A stretch of 64,000 nucleotides of DNA from Micromussa lordhowensis (taxonomy: Eukaryota; Cnidaria; Anthozoa; Scleractinia; Lobophylliidae): assembly GCA_964020085.1 (NCBI GenBank), contig OZ026600.1, forward strand, positions 3,785,865 through 3,849,864. The letters run 5' to 3'. Below the pieces are notes generated by a model, which ran no database searches, was not told the DNA's origin, and saw only the letters and a list, made by a program, of their open reading frames with translations. Each line of letters opens with the position of its first letter. Within the stretch, counting starts at the first letter, position 1. The translations under genes were made by a program, and so were the position numbers. Below are positions 12,468 through 25,091 of this stretch, one piece after another.

Positions 12468-15400
12468 TCAAGCTCTGTCCAAATGTTTCAAGTGTGCTAC
12501 TATACTGCCATAGCTGAACTCATCAACATCGTGACATTCCAAATGTTTAATCCCAGTAAATGTGGTCTTCAGTGCACTATTTGAAGAGGCATAAACCATC
12601 TTCTTCCCAATCGGCACGCTATCTGGACACCTGCAAATATTGAATGCCATTTAAGTCAGTAAGCAAATTTGCAGCCACACTCAAAGTGGAAGAAAACGAT
12701 GAAACATGTTAAGCGCGCTGGAATACAGTTGTATGAGAAAGTTGTTGGTCAGTCAATGCAAGAAGCTGCTCGGAACAAGTTACTAGGTCTCCCAACAGGG
12801 GTCAAATCTATGACCTATTGTGCACTAGGCCATGTAACATATTCTCATCCCCAGAGCGTCTGTTTCATTTGGTCACATGGTCGGTGAGAAATGGAGGTCT
12901 CTGGTAGCAGCCAATACCAGATGTCCTTAAATCACGGTAGCCAATGCTTAATTTTAGTACGCCTATCTGCTCATGCTCAGAAACTAATCCTGAGAATCCT
13001 GAGAGAGGGGAGAGAGGTAGAGAGACCAGACGAAAATCAGATGAGAGAGGCTTTCAGCAGTTTTTCAATATGCTGGAGTTGGGTGATCTGTAGTTAAAAG
13101 AGTATAGAAAGCCGCCTTGAATGCAGTCGCTTTGAAATGCTTTCAAGTTTGTCTGAGTATTTTACCAACAGGTTTTGTTGTACCTTTTGTGGTGGACTGT
13201 CTAGAAAAAGTCAGGGACAGCCATATTCTCCTTGGTTCTCCTCTCAATGTGATCATAACCGATCAAACAGAGAAGTTAAATGAGTGAGATGCAGTTGTTA
13301 AAAGCTCTTAAGCAAGATAATCACTTTACTATTATTAATGGTTCTCCATCTGTTAAGCTTTCTAGAGTCAGTCATTTAAAATAGTTTGCACTGTAGGTTA
13401 AGGAAGCAGCCTTGAGTGAAGACAAGTTATGGCATGGGGCAGTTATGTTTAGTCCCCTCTACATTGCTCTTTGAGTCTCCAAAGTTTAATGTCATGCCCA
13501 AGCTCTTGGCCAGGTGACTGTCTAGCCTTCCTGAGGAAGGCCACTTTTCAGGAGAAAATAAATAAATAAAGCAGAGATCTTGTTGATTTGCAGTCAGTAA
13601 TTTCATACTAGTTTGAATGAAACAAAGTCACTTGACTTGATCTATAATGATTCTGTAATGCTTTTGAACACACCATCTCACCATTACTTTATTTCTACTA
13701 TAGTTTCCTTTGATTACTTCATGGGTGAATGGCACTCTTATGTTTTACACGTGTGTAGAGCAAGATATGTGTTAGTGAACACATTTCACCAAAAGGACCC
13801 TAGTGTAATGGGTAAGAAGTGTTCTCTCTAAGGAGCACTTGTTGGTACTTCGATTAGTTTTTATGGGAAAATGATAAAGGGAAAGTGAAGATGAAAACGA
13901 CGATGAAAAGTTCAATTTAGGTTTCTAGCAAAGAAAACGATGCACAATTCACAGATAAATACAATTATCCGTTGATTTTATCCATAGAAAATCAGAGGGG
14001 GATGCCCCCACACCCCCTAGCGGAATGGGGCCTTTGGTCCTATGTTAATGGACAGCCACTCGCTGAATCCTGACTAACAGCTTGGTCGTGCCTACCTTGA
14101 TGAGAAGTGACTTATATTAAATGTTATTTGCTTATTAAATCAAATTATTATTTTAAGAAGAGCCTTTCCTTCCCCACTACCCCCCAATTAACACACACGC
14201 ATACAAAGAGAAAGCAGGGCAGCACAAGAGCCTAAGATCAGACACAGAGTTTGGGGGTGACCCTGGACTGCCCAATCTGGAGGCGAGTGCACAAAACACA
14301 AGGCCACCATGCCTCCGCTATTATAATTTGTTTTTCTTGTTATTGCAACTGTTTGACCTGTATTTCTATTGCTGTCTTTGTATTCTGGGGGACAAATGAA
14401 AACTGTTCAATTCGACCAAGTTTTCTTACTTACCAATATATGTACACTACAACATCTTTTGTACCAGCTCCATCCCTTTCATATGTGGCGTCCACCAGGA
14501 TGTAACGAGGTTCCTTATGTCCCAGAACTTTTTCTCTCATAATATTGAAACTTTCTTGAGTTGTACTCACTTTTCTGTCTTCGAGCTTTGAACCTGTCTC
14601 TTCCAGGACAACTTCCGTTTTCTCGTCATTGATCTTCATGATAGCGTATCCATGCTGTTTTTTGTCTTTGATTTTAACGAACATTTCTTTGCATGCAGCA
14701 TTCAGTTTGATACCAGAGGCCTAAAATTGAGAGAAAACGTTTATGAGAATGATATAAAATTGTGCTATGATCACACCAATTACCAAACATATTGTTGCTA
14801 CCTATGAGAAATGGACATTAACAAACCTCGTCACCAAAACCTGCTTCCCTGACTTTAGTTGAGTCAGAATTTCCCAGTTTCCTAAGCATGCAAACACAGA
14901 TGGATTTCCGCTGTGGCGTGAAACAATCGCCAGAAATTTGCCTATGTTTGCAGGCTACAATTTGGTTTGACCTAGAAATATTGTTGCCTGCATTTTATTC
15001 TGACCTATGGCTGCTATATTAAAACCTCACCACCAATTCTTTACTTGTTTAACATCTTGGCTCCTTTAAGGCAGCAAAACATTTTGGTAATGCCATCACA
15101 AAAGGTCAAGTTCCAAGAGAAATTTTTGAATAATTACTATAATTTGCCCCAAGCTCGGATGGGTTCTGTAGGGTGCACAAAAGAAATGCTACAACTTTTT
15201 TGCCCAATCGAAGACTGACTAGAAATGGTTTTGGAACTGAAGTATAGTAAGATTAACCGCGCCCTGGGGCAGTAACACTGCTACTGTAAACTTTTGTTTT
15301 GTGGACTACGCAGCATTGGGTGATTTCAGGCGGTCTCCTGGTTCTCAGAGGACTAGCTCTAGCCTGGCCTGATCCAAAATCAAACACTCATTACCACTAA

Positions 15401-17080
15401 TGAAAATACCATGTGTTTGAACAGCTCTCTTGTATGGCGAGTGGCCATTAAAATGATCAACAAATATCACCATTAACCCATTGACTCCTGCATCAAACTG
15501 TCCGCGACCCACCCCTAATTTCCTGGCGTTTTTTTGGAAATACGTCACAGCGAGTGAAAGCACAAAAATAAACCATATGCGCAGTAACCACAGACACAAG
15601 ATCAGGTTTCAAGACTTCGTTTATTTAAAGTTCAATAAATGAACGGCCAAAATAGTAAAAAATATCAACAAAAAGAACTCGACTTGATGCATATAACTTG
15701 TAAGAAAACAAGAAATTATATTTTTTCTTCGCCGCGTGACAAAACGGCGAGAAAATTGAATACGCAAAAATGAGTTAAATGTTTACTTCAGAGGATGAAA
15801 CGAAACCAAATACAACAGAATTTCCATTCTTTTACTATAACAGAGAACATTTAAGAAAATACCAGAAAATAAAAGGCGAAAAACACATGTTAAACCAATC
15901 TCAAAAAGAAGAAATCGGATAATTTTTTTGCCGCCCGACGAAATAATACAGCGCAGCCAAAGAAAGTTGAAAAATGTACATCAATAAGACGACAAAAACA
16001 AGGCAATTATTTTGAGATAAATCGTTTTTCAACTGTGTAAATTTAGTGCCAACTTAGTTCTATCCTCAGGTGTTCTGTAGAAGCTGAACAAGACTCAATA
16101 AAATATATTTGAGGGAAGGGAATACACTAAACAAACAAACCACGAGGGGTCATCGTAAATTAAATATGCAGAATTCCAGCGTTCAAAAATACTGTTCACT
16201 TTTAAAACCTAAAATTCCCAAATATAGGCAACCAAATGAAAGAAACGTGACAGGAAGTTCAATAACAATAAATTTTCATTCAAGATGAGGCAAAAAAACT
16301 TATCTAAAAGCACAAAAATGTTCAAAATTTTAGAGACGTGCTTCGCGGCATGACCACATGTTTGAATTAATTTTGACGCAAAAGCGAAAGCATGAGTTTT
16401 TCTCTACAAGTTTTGCAGTTATTTTATCGGCCGTGGCCTTGCCTATCATGCTAAAAGCTGAATTCAACTTTGAACTAATACTGCACATTACCATTTTTGC
16501 TTTCTAAAGTCGAGGCAGCTGCTTTAAATCCGCGATCTGTATTCAAAACTCACTTGAAAACGCACCCGATCGTCTTGTTTTTGCCGCGGTTGAAGGAAGG
16601 AAAAATTATTCACCAGAAAGGTCTGAGGGTTCCATTCACCTTGATCTTCCATTCTAAGGCCACTTAAACATCGATTTTTGTTTTTTCTTTCCATTTTAAG
16701 TGCCAAAGGAGTAATTTCTCCGTTTTAGGAATGAAAACAAGACCCTGGAAGTTTGTAGATTTGGCCCGCAACGCGCCATTATTACCTGCCCTTTTCGAGC
16801 GTGTGATTTTAAGACAAAAACCCGTCTTTCTAGGACCCCTAAAGTCCTCTAAAAATATGCTCAGAAAGTCCATTTTCATTGATTTATTTGTCCTTAACAC
16901 AACAATAGTACAATAGGAGAACCAAAATGTCTTCAGGGAGGGTAGGACAGGCATTTGTCCTCACGTGCTTTTTTACGGCCGGTTACGGCCGGTACAGGAA
17001 ATTGGGGGTGGGTTTTCGCACGGCCGGTTACGGCCGGCACAGGAGTCAATGGGTTAAAATGAAATTCATGTACTAACCAT
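12468..17080 (-). CDS. CFL: ADF/cofilin, copy 1
   Basis: Minus-strand coding exons are 17080-17078 (the ATG only), 14720-14434 and 12630-12468. Splice sites are ATG|GTTAGT, TTTTAG|GCC, TTG|GTAAGT and TTTGCAG|GTGTCC; the Trp codon is split TG|G. The product is 150 aa with a complete ADF-homology domain. It has an N-terminal MASGIKLN with Ser3, the LIM-kinase phosphosite of cofilins; a long middle with YAIMKINDEKTEVVLEE and PRYILVDATYE; the GTKDVVVYIYWCPDSVPI turn; and the actin-binding long helix KKMVYASSNSALK. Cofilins sever and depolymerise F-actin in the cytosol. The intron right after the initiator ATG is a known cofilin gene feature and explains why no start codon precedes the second exon. 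Intron 1 carries a 1.6-kb TTAA element starting 25 bp from the ATG. Confidence 0.93.
15477..17053. mobile_element. Non-autonomous TTAA element (piggyBac-like) in cofilin-1 intron 1
   Basis: It is flanked by TTAA at 15473-15476 and 17054-17057. Terminal inverted repeats are CCCATTGACTCCTG and CAGGAGTCAATGGG. It is 1,577 bp with no transposase frame. The right subterminal region has GGCCGGTTACGGCCGG repeats. The orthologous intron of copy 2 has the single TTAA empty site at 41160-41163. Related ends occur at 24060, 36357 and 55900. TTAA targets and CCC ends fit piggyBac; Kolobok-type elements also use TTAA, so the superfamily is inferred. Confidence 0.85.
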
Positions 17081-17341
17081 GGTTGCAGTAAATGGATTGA
17101 ATTTTCAAATATTCAAATACCTGCAAAAAAGGATATAACAGGTTATGTAATATATCAAACACAAGAGACAGTGCAAATGAATAAATGGAAGATCATATAT
17201 TTGAACTGCAGAGAAAGATATGAAGACATAGATGATTGCAGCTATATACAAAGTTTAAGCAGCTGTGAAACTAAAGCCTGGAGAAAAAAGGCCAAATTAT
17301 TTTCAGGCTTTAATTTCACAGCTGCTTAAGCTGTGTACATA

Positions 17342-17591
17342 CAGGGTTCGTACTCTTTATCAGAAACAAATTTCCAAGATTTTTCCAGAACTTTTCAAGG
17401 ACTCAGATTGATTTTTCAAGGGCTCTAAAATTCACATTAACCCCTACACTCCTATGATCTCGATGTTAATTCTCCTTACTGCCTTTCATACACTTCATAT
17501 TTTTTAGCCGAGTTAAACAAATTTCCAGAACTTTCCAGGAGCAGTGGCCATAATAACATTCCGGGACTTTCCAGGTCCCGTACGAACCCTG
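17342..17591. mobile_element. MITE, CAGGGTTCGTAC family, second copy
   Basis: It starts CAGGGTTCGTACTCTTTAT and ends GTACGAACCCTG. Flanks are TACATA (17336-17341) and TATATA (17592-17597), 5 of 6 matching, agreeing with the 6-bp duplication of the copy at 9666. It lies in the 5' flank of cofilin copy 1. Confidence 0.7.
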
Positions 17592-18135
17592 TATATAACT
17601 GCAATGATATCTGTCTTCACGAGAGACAGTGTTTCGTCAGGATATCCCCAAACACCAAGAAGAGAGTTGAAAATATGACACACAGCGGAGTATTTTTGAC
17701 GAGATTTGAGGTGCATGGATAGCTGATGAAACACTGTCTTGAGTGTTTCATATATCTCCTCAAGCCAAGCTAAAACTAAGGAGAAAACAGAGAAGTAAAA
17801 TTATCAAAATCTATCTAAGACCGAGTATCCAAACCACCCATCATGATTGGTTTGTTTTCACTTGATGAATTATTAATAAGTTTGAGAAAGGTTAATCAAA
17901 TAATAAATTGAAATTATATCTTATAGATCTTGACTTCCGAGTAGTTTTCCATCAATTCCTACATATTTTGACCTTGGCTGGAAACCGACTGAACTATTTG
18001 TCACCACTGAAACTCATCAACAAATGTAATTAAAATACAGCTAATGAAACATTACCGTTCTTACAGTTAACATTCCAATGCCAAAATGATCTAAAGTTGT
18101 GTTTGTGAACAGAATAAATAGTTGTCCTAGTTATG

Positions 18136-18420
18136 TGGGGGTGCGGTGGCCTCATGGTTAGTGCGCTCGACTCCAGAGGGAGCGTTCTGGGTTCGAGCCC
18201 TGGCCGGGGACATTGTGTTGTGTTCTTGGGCAAGACACTTTACTCTCACAGTGCCTCTCCACCCAGGTGTATAAATGGGTACCGGCGAATTTGATGCTGG
18301 GGGTAACCCTGCGATGGAATCCCATCCAGGGAGGAGTAGAAATATTCCTAGTCGCTTCATGCTACTGTAACCGGGATAAGCTCCGGCCTGATGAGCCACT
18401 GGGTTCATATGCAGACTTTA
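18136..18420 (+). mobile_element. tRNA-derived SINE with 10-bp target duplication
   Basis: The head is tRNA-like: A-box region GTGGCCTCATGGTTAGTGCG, B-box GGGTTCGAGCCCT. The body follows with GGTGTATAAATGGGTACCGG and AACCGGGATAAGCTCCGG and ends GCAGACTTTA. Perfect flanking CCTAGTTATG copies lie at 18126-18135 and 18421-18430. The paralogous flank of cofilin copy 2 has one CCCAGTTATG at 41446-41455 and no SINE. Other copies lie at 57301 and 63795. Confidence 0.88.
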
Positions 18421-18481
18421 CCTAGTTATGTAACAAAAGCACGTCATCTCCAGCATCCTGAAGAAACAGGCCATGTTTATA

Positions 18482-20318
18482 CACAGGCACCCCAAGCTCA
18501 AAATATGTGGTGTATGCGACAGCTTGTGTATATAGAGAATTGCATGGGAAAATCACCAATCAAAAACCAGAAAATATCCATACCTCCCCCAAGGAAGGGA
18601 TTTTTTCTAACATCTCCCCACACCTCTGGAAATTCCAGTAAAGCTTCATACATTTCTTTATATTTTTTGATGTTCCAGAACCCCCTATCCCCCAGGAAAT
18701 TCCAATCCCTTCTTTGAGGGGAGTATGGATGTTTTCTGAAACTGCACATTGTGTAAACAACTATCTCCTTTGAAATAAAGCTGTCCTACCTTAAATATAT
18801 CGCATACTTGTTTCTTGTGCTGATTATAAAGCCATTCTGACGCCGTTTGGTGAAGTTATTCAAAACCGTTGCTCCTCCTTCTAAAAGAATGGAAAGGCAG
18901 ACCACTCAATTGATCGCTGGCCAGACATCACTCCACAAATTGCTCTCACCTCAAAAGTTAAAGTCCCGAATCGCAATAAACCAAAAGTTCCATTAAGCCC
19001 AATAAATTTCACTCCACATGTGTGCATCAGCAGTCGAAAGACTCATGAAGAATGAAAAATTTGGCTTAAAATTCGCCTCTTCGGCTTTCCTGAAATGCTT
19101 GTGAGCATGTCCGCGCCAACAGCCGCTCGCAAGGTGGTTTCATCCTCAACTCTGATTGGTCCATTTGAATCTAAATCATGCGCTGACAACACGACCCTCC
19201 ACCGGAGAGAACATACATTTTGTCTAGTGTGACACTCGAGTCGCGACGAAATGTACATTATGTATGTTTTCCGCAGGTGGAGGGTTGTGTCGTCGGCCCA
19301 TGATTTGGATTCAAATGGACCAATCAGAGTTAAGGATGAAACCACCTTGTGAGCGGCCGTTGGCACGGACCGAATCACAAGCATTTCAGGAAAGCCGAAG
19401 AGGCGAATTTTAAGCCAAATTTTTCATTCTTCGCGAGTCTTTCAACCGCCGAAGCACATGTATTTAAAGTGCCCATAGCCCCAAATTCTTTTTTTGGCTA
19501 AGATAAACTCAGACACACACACAAAAAGAATTTGCCAAATTTCTCACTTTGTGACTTTTTAAGGGCTTTCAAAATTAACAGAAAGTAGTTGAAATTTGAT
19601 ATCTTTTGTGTTATGACCGAGCTGGTGAGGGGTCTGGGTATATTCCTGGGTTGACGTCACATATTCATTTACATAGCATTAACTCTTTATAAACATGCAT
19701 GCAAAACAGTCTGTGACGTCAACCCAGTAATAGACCCAGGCTCCTCGCCAGATCAGTCATGTATCAAATTTCAGCTACTTTATGTTAATTTTTAAAGCCC
19801 TTAAAAATATCACAAACCGAAAATTTTGGCAAATTCTTTTTGTGTGTTTGTCTAAGTTTCATCTTAGCCAAAAAAAAAATTCTGGGGTTATAGGATCTTT
19901 AAAATTTATTGGGCTTTATGGAACTGTTGGTTTTATTGCAATTTGGGACCTTTCCTTTTGAGGCGAGAGCAATTTGTGAAGTGATGTCTGGCCAGTGATC
20001 GATGGAGTGGTCTGCCTTTCCATTCCATGGAGGAAAAACAGTTTCGAATAACTTCACTAAATGGCGTCAGAATGGCTTTAAAATCGACACAAGAGACAAG
20101 TACGTGACACATTTGAGGTAGGAAAACTTTATTTAAATGAGATATTTATTTACACAATTGTTTTTTGATCGGCTATTTCCCATACAATTAGCTTCCGAAT
20201 CTCTTTACGGTGGACAATTCACATTATCAACCCAGTTGATAAAACCAAATTATCTTGTAATTCTGTATATACACAAGCTGTCGCATACACCACATACTTT
20301 GAGCTTGGGGCACCTGTG
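18482..20318. mobile_element. Compound foldback element (hairpins inside a hairpin)
   Basis: Terminal repeats start CACAGGCACCCCAAGCTC on the left and, inverted, CACAGGTGCCCCAAGCTC on the right. They are flanked by GTTTATA at 18475-18481 and 20319-20325. The outer arms (about 18482-19014 and 19895-20318) pair with each other. Between them lie two further hairpins, about 19035-19450 and 19465-19890, and the left outer arm contains a MITE (18573-18735). There is no coding frame. The paralogous site near cofilin copy 2 (about 41503) lacks it. Confidence 0.82.
18573..18735. mobile_element. MITE nested in the left arm of the foldback element
   Basis: Ends read ATATCCATACCTCCCCCAAG on the left and, inverted, ACATCCATACTCCCCTCAAA on the right. 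The matching right arm of the surrounding foldback lacks this segment, so it arrived later. It is A/T- and C-rich and non-coding. Confidence 0.65.
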
Positions 20319-20325
20319 GTTTATA

Positions 20326-21168
20326 TTGAATTTTATTATAAGGCTCTGTCTCACAAGGACTGGGAATTACCAAATTCCCAAATTTGATTGGCTGAAATCG
20401 ATGTGGAAGGCACTCTAGATTTTCTCATCTAGACCAGCAATGTTTTGCGGTGAAAAGGCCGCAAAACTAAATGCAAAATCATTGACTATTTTTATCTAAC
20501 AATTTTTAAGGCAGTGTCAAAAAGGCCTGAGGAGAAAAAAGTAAAGACGATGAGCAAACTTTGGTAGAATTAAATTCAGATCATCGCCATTCCCAAGCAA
20601 AATGTCAGTTAGTACAAACCAGTTACATTAAGGTGATTCCCGGGTAAAAGAACCCGCCATAGATTTCCGATGAAACTTGGTATGATTAATATATAGAATG
20701 ATTAATATAGTAGTTACCAGAAGATGCTGAGCGGGTATTATACTGATGTATGTCTTGTGTAGAATTAAAAAGACTGCAGATATTTTGAGGTGCAGAGTTA
20801 ATGGTTATATCAAGCATTAAGATTGCTGAAAGTTTGAACCTATCAAGAAAAGCGGCTCAACATTGATAACATCAGGGCATTGTTTTAAGACCTAAAATTG
20901 GTTTTATATGGACATTTTAAAACAATGGCGGCATTAAGCTTTTAATGCCCGCGGGAGTTTTGGAAATTTCCGATGACCATACGAGTGCAAAATTTAAACG
21001 ATCGGAAAGACTGAATAGAAGACGAAGACATTTAAAATGTGTGCGCTCTGCTGAAAATCTAAAACTCTTCGAAACCCTATTTCGTTTGCAAACTGATAGT
21101 TGTTCTACAGACAAGATCACACCTTTGTTTGTTGCGAGCTTGAACGAAAACAGCACTCATTCAAAACT
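20326..21168. other. Intergenic, no gene seen
   Basis: This segment lies between the foldback element and the 6.3-kb inverted-repeat structure. A run of about 70 open codons lies on the plus strand at 20945-21168 but shows no recognisable domain and runs into the repeat arm. I treat it as chance or as part of a repeat. Confidence 0.45.
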
Positions 21169-21834
21169 AAACATAGGCACGCAAGGCGTGCAAGAGTTAT
21201 TTTTTTAATTAAAAGGTTATGAAAATAGGAGCATTTAAGGGAGTGTTTACAGTGACAATTTAGTTAATTTGACAAGTGTTTTTGGCTACGATGCACAGCA
21301 CGAAAGAAAGTGAGAATTTATGATATACATACGATCTTAAATCTCTAAGATAAACGAATAGTAGGCCTTACAATTTTGATTTAAAAGTCTGGCTGCCTGG
21401 TTTATGTTGAGAGTGGAAAGAGGCGAAGTGAAGGCCTTGGTGTTGTTTATTTTAACGAGAGAGAATGGGTGATTGTTTTCGGGTAGGTTTTTGAGTTGGT
21501 GCGCAAAGAAAGGGCTGCGAATTTTTTCTTTGTAGAGGAGCAAGCCATATATGTGTATTTTGTGCTTCCATAATAAAACATGGAGTATTGACAGATGATG
21601 TTTTAATACCGAAAAAAAGAAAGAGAAAAAAACACCTCTGACACGTTGACAGTCTAATTTAATTCATTCCCATATGAAAAACAAAAGTGTCAAATTACCA
21701 TTTGTAACTAAAAATAGCAGGCATCTCGTGGGAAAGAGTGGTGATGATTTGCCAGCTCTAATTGAATTTACTCCCTTGTGAAAACAAGTGTCAAATTACC
21801 CTTTGTAACGAAAAAATAAAAATATCTCGTTATT

Positions 21835-21970
21835 ATCCAACTCTGCATCCTAGAGTACAAATAACGCGCGAAACGAGTACAAATATCACACGATATTTGT
21901 ACTCGCCTCATTCCTCCCGGCCGCGTGAAGCTCAAAACCTTAGCAAATCAGAATTTTGGGAAAAGAAATC

Positions 21971-22002
<32 letters not shown>

Positions 22003-22031
22003 GTGTGTAGTATCGCTGTATATTTTTACTC

Positions 22032-22073
<42 letters not shown>

Positions 22074-22127
22074 TGCACAACTCGTAAAAATATACAGCGA
22101 TACTACACACCAAAACGTCTAATAAGA
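21835..22127. mobile_element. Hairpin insertion in the left inverted arm
   Basis: It is present only in the left arm: the right arm runs straight from ATATTTTTATTTTTTCG to the TTGCACGCAAC block. The insert contains a strong hairpin (about 21985-22130) whose arms read TTATTAGACGTTTTGGTGTG and the reverse complement. It also has CGAAACGAGTACAAATATC text. Confidence 0.6.
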
Positions 22128-24059
22128 TATATATATTTGCACGCAACAAGAACACAGCAACCGTTACCTGTACCTATTGTAAACGTTCGAACTCTTTCAA
22201 ATCAAAATAGTCTCGTCTCCTCTAAAACATTTCGTAAGAACTAGAAGCAACGATGCGTGACGTCTAATTGAATTTACTGCTTGTGAAAAACAAAAATATC
22301 AAGTTACCATTTGTCACTAAAAATAGCAAGCATCTCGTGGGAACAAGTGGTGATGATTTGCCAGCTCTAATTGAATTTACTCCCTTGTGAAAAACAAAAG
22401 TGTCAAATTACCCTTTGTAACGAAAAAATAAAAATATCTCGTTATATTTGCACGCAACAAGAACACAGCAACCGTTACCTGTACCTATTGTAAACGTTCG
22501 AACTCTTTCAAATCAAAATAGTCTCATCTCCTCTAAAACCTTTCGTAAGAACTAGAAGCAACGATGCGTGACGTCTAATTGAATTTACTCCTTGTGAAAA
22601 ACAAAAATATCAAGTTACCTTTGTAACTAACAATAAATTTGATTGGCTGTTTATAGTAGATCCGATCTGATTGGTGTGACATACATACATCTCTCACTGA
22701 CTCACTGACTCACTGATCCATTGACCCGTCCACAACATACTCGACGCGCCGACTAAGAGATATTTTTTTTTACAAAAAAATAACTCAAAAATTGACACCC
22801 CGTTTACAATAAAGTGCCACGCGCTGGATTGAAAACAGTTGTGTCAAAATCTGGATGCTTTGCTAACACTAGAAAAATATTGAAAAATAATAACTTCCAT
22901 GACGATTGCCAGGTATCAAAGAAAGATTTATACGCGCAAAAACAGAAATTCGGTCTCACATCCTTTACTCTAACTAGGCAACGCGCGGTAGACTTGATAA
23001 AAAAGTAGAATGTCGCACGAATAACTGGCAAAGAATGCTTTCAGCAGCATACCATTACCTATTAAAACGAGTCGGAATTAGAATAAAAAGAGATTTAAAC
23101 TGGTGCTTGTACAGCGTGCGTAGTTGGCGGTTTCAGCAATTTTTTTTAAGCAATTTGAGCGCTCCTCAAAGTGATATAGCCAGGCTCCTTGCGGCTTTGT
23201 CGCTAGTTATTGCAGCTTCGCCACTTTCTTAGTGCGCTCATATTGCTTAACAAGCTACACAGGCTAGGGGATGCATTTAGAGAGAAGTGGTCCGAATGTG
23301 GATATTTAGTCTTTGAATTGTCATCCCCTCGCTTGGCGCACAGCGGTGGTCAATTGCCTTGGGGTACACCGGTGAAAATTGACTTTACGAGAGAAAAAAC
23401 TATGCTGTCCATCCCCAAGTGCAGCTTAATTGCTGTGTTGAATGTTTTCTGAATAACGATGACAGTTTTGGCTTGGCTTCGGACGGAGTCCCTCGGGGCT
23501 ACCGAGAACAAAAGGCTATTCAATTTTGCTTAATGTGAGATGTTGAGCTGGAACAATAGACCATTTCTTGATATGAGTAGAGCATTGTGATTGGCAAGAT
23601 GTTAGATTGGATGAAATATGGAATCACATGCATTCTGAAAGGCAGAAAGTTGATCACAATCCAGAGTCAGAACTAAAAACAAGCGAATGATTGATCACAG
23701 GCAGTGCTTTGTGATAATGTCATTTGTTTTTACCCCTGCTGCTGCAGGGAGGCCAATTTTGTCTCCAAGATCCACCAGTTGTCCTATAATCTCACTCCAG
23801 TCGGCATTGAGACTGGTTCTCCTTTTTGTCAAACGCAATCAAAGTAAACAAATTTCTGTCAATGCACACAATTTAACACAGTGCCTCAAGATGTCAAATA
23901 CAATGAACATAGAAGAATGATATAGCAAATGCACTTAAAAACAAGGCCCAAAGTCCGTGGAAAAAACCTACAGGGGCAGACAATTTGCAGTCTTTTAACA
24001 GAGACACAAAATCTCAACAATTTCCGTTTGCAGGAAGACCGAAACAAAATTATCAGTTA

Positions 24060-24110
24060 TCTTAACACATTGACTCCCGTGCCGCCCGTTACCGGCGCCT
24101 GTTGAAATTC
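24060..24110. repeat. Solo end of the TTAA-element family
   Basis: TTAACACATTGACTCCCG followed by GCCGCCCGTTACCGGCGCC matches the terminal and subterminal sequence of the element at 15477-17053. No partner end was found nearby, so it is a fragment. Confidence 0.55.
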
Positions 24111-24885
24111 AAAGAAAAATACTTGAACCTTCAAGAAAGAAGTAATATTACTAATATTATCAATGAATACGTCTTCAGCATCTTTTGCTAGACGTTCTTT
24201 GTCCTGATGTAGAGGGGTGGTTCCCAAAACACGAACGACGGAGGTGGGGCAAATTATCCCGGAATTATCCACAACTTGGATAATCAATTTCACAATTCTG
24301 TTGGAAATTACGCACACACTGCGGTAAAAACTACTAACAAAATGCATAAACTAGCTAGTTGGGGTGAAAGTTCTATCAACTGTAGGCAAACTATCAAGTC
24401 TTTCTTACGGAGAAACGCGTCCGGAAATAGGGCTATTACAAATACAGTGCAATTTTAAATAGGAGTTTCAGTTTTTAGGGCCAAATCACTGTTACGGGTT
24501 ACTCAGTTTCTTACTAACAGTTGTTTCACAACTAAGTAGCAATTGAATCAAATATAAGCTTACATACCAGAGAAATATCGTCCGCTCTTGAATGCGCCAC
24601 TAACCTCGTATACCCGCAAAGCTCAAGCGAAAGGCTAAGGCATTACCAAATATGGGCACAAAATCACTCAGGAAAAAATCATTACTCTTTACGGGGAGCG
24701 GGAAGAGAATTATCCAGAATTATCGATATTGTTTGCAAGCCCTGAAAACAAAAAATAAGAGATTGCAAACAGTATCACTTTATGCTACGATACGAACGAG
24801 TAGCGGAAAGCTAAACCAAACCCTACAAGAGAGGAAATCTCCCGAAGGGAGCGAGGTAGAGTATTGTCGTTAATAACTTATTTTA

Positions 24886-25091
24886 GGGCGTGTTTAAAAC
24901 ACGAAATGGCGAAATGGCTCTTAACAATGTGGGATACGGTTAATCGATACAATTATCGAGAGCTAACCACCTTCAAGTCAGTGATATTTAGGCTAACCGA
25001 AGTGATATTTAGGCTAACCGAAGCGCTATTTAGGCTAACCGAAGCGCTGTTTAGGCTAACCGGAGTGCCATTTCGTGTTTTAAACACGCCC
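24886..25091. mobile_element. 206-bp MITE with perfect 9-bp target duplication and 22-bp internal repeats
   Basis: Perfect 25-bp terminal inverted repeats start GGGCGTGTTTAAAACACG. Perfect CTTATTTTA copies flank it at 24877-24885 and 25092-25100. The interior has four tandem ~22-bp units with core TTTAGGCTAACCG(A/G)AG. A 9-bp duplication is typical of Mutator-like elements. The GTGTTTAAAACAC part of the end is itself palindromic. Confidence 0.85.

Noticed and set aside
20945..21208. Basic 87-codon frame next to the large inverted repeat
   Set aside because: It starts from a non-standard context, runs into the repeat arm and matches no known domain.
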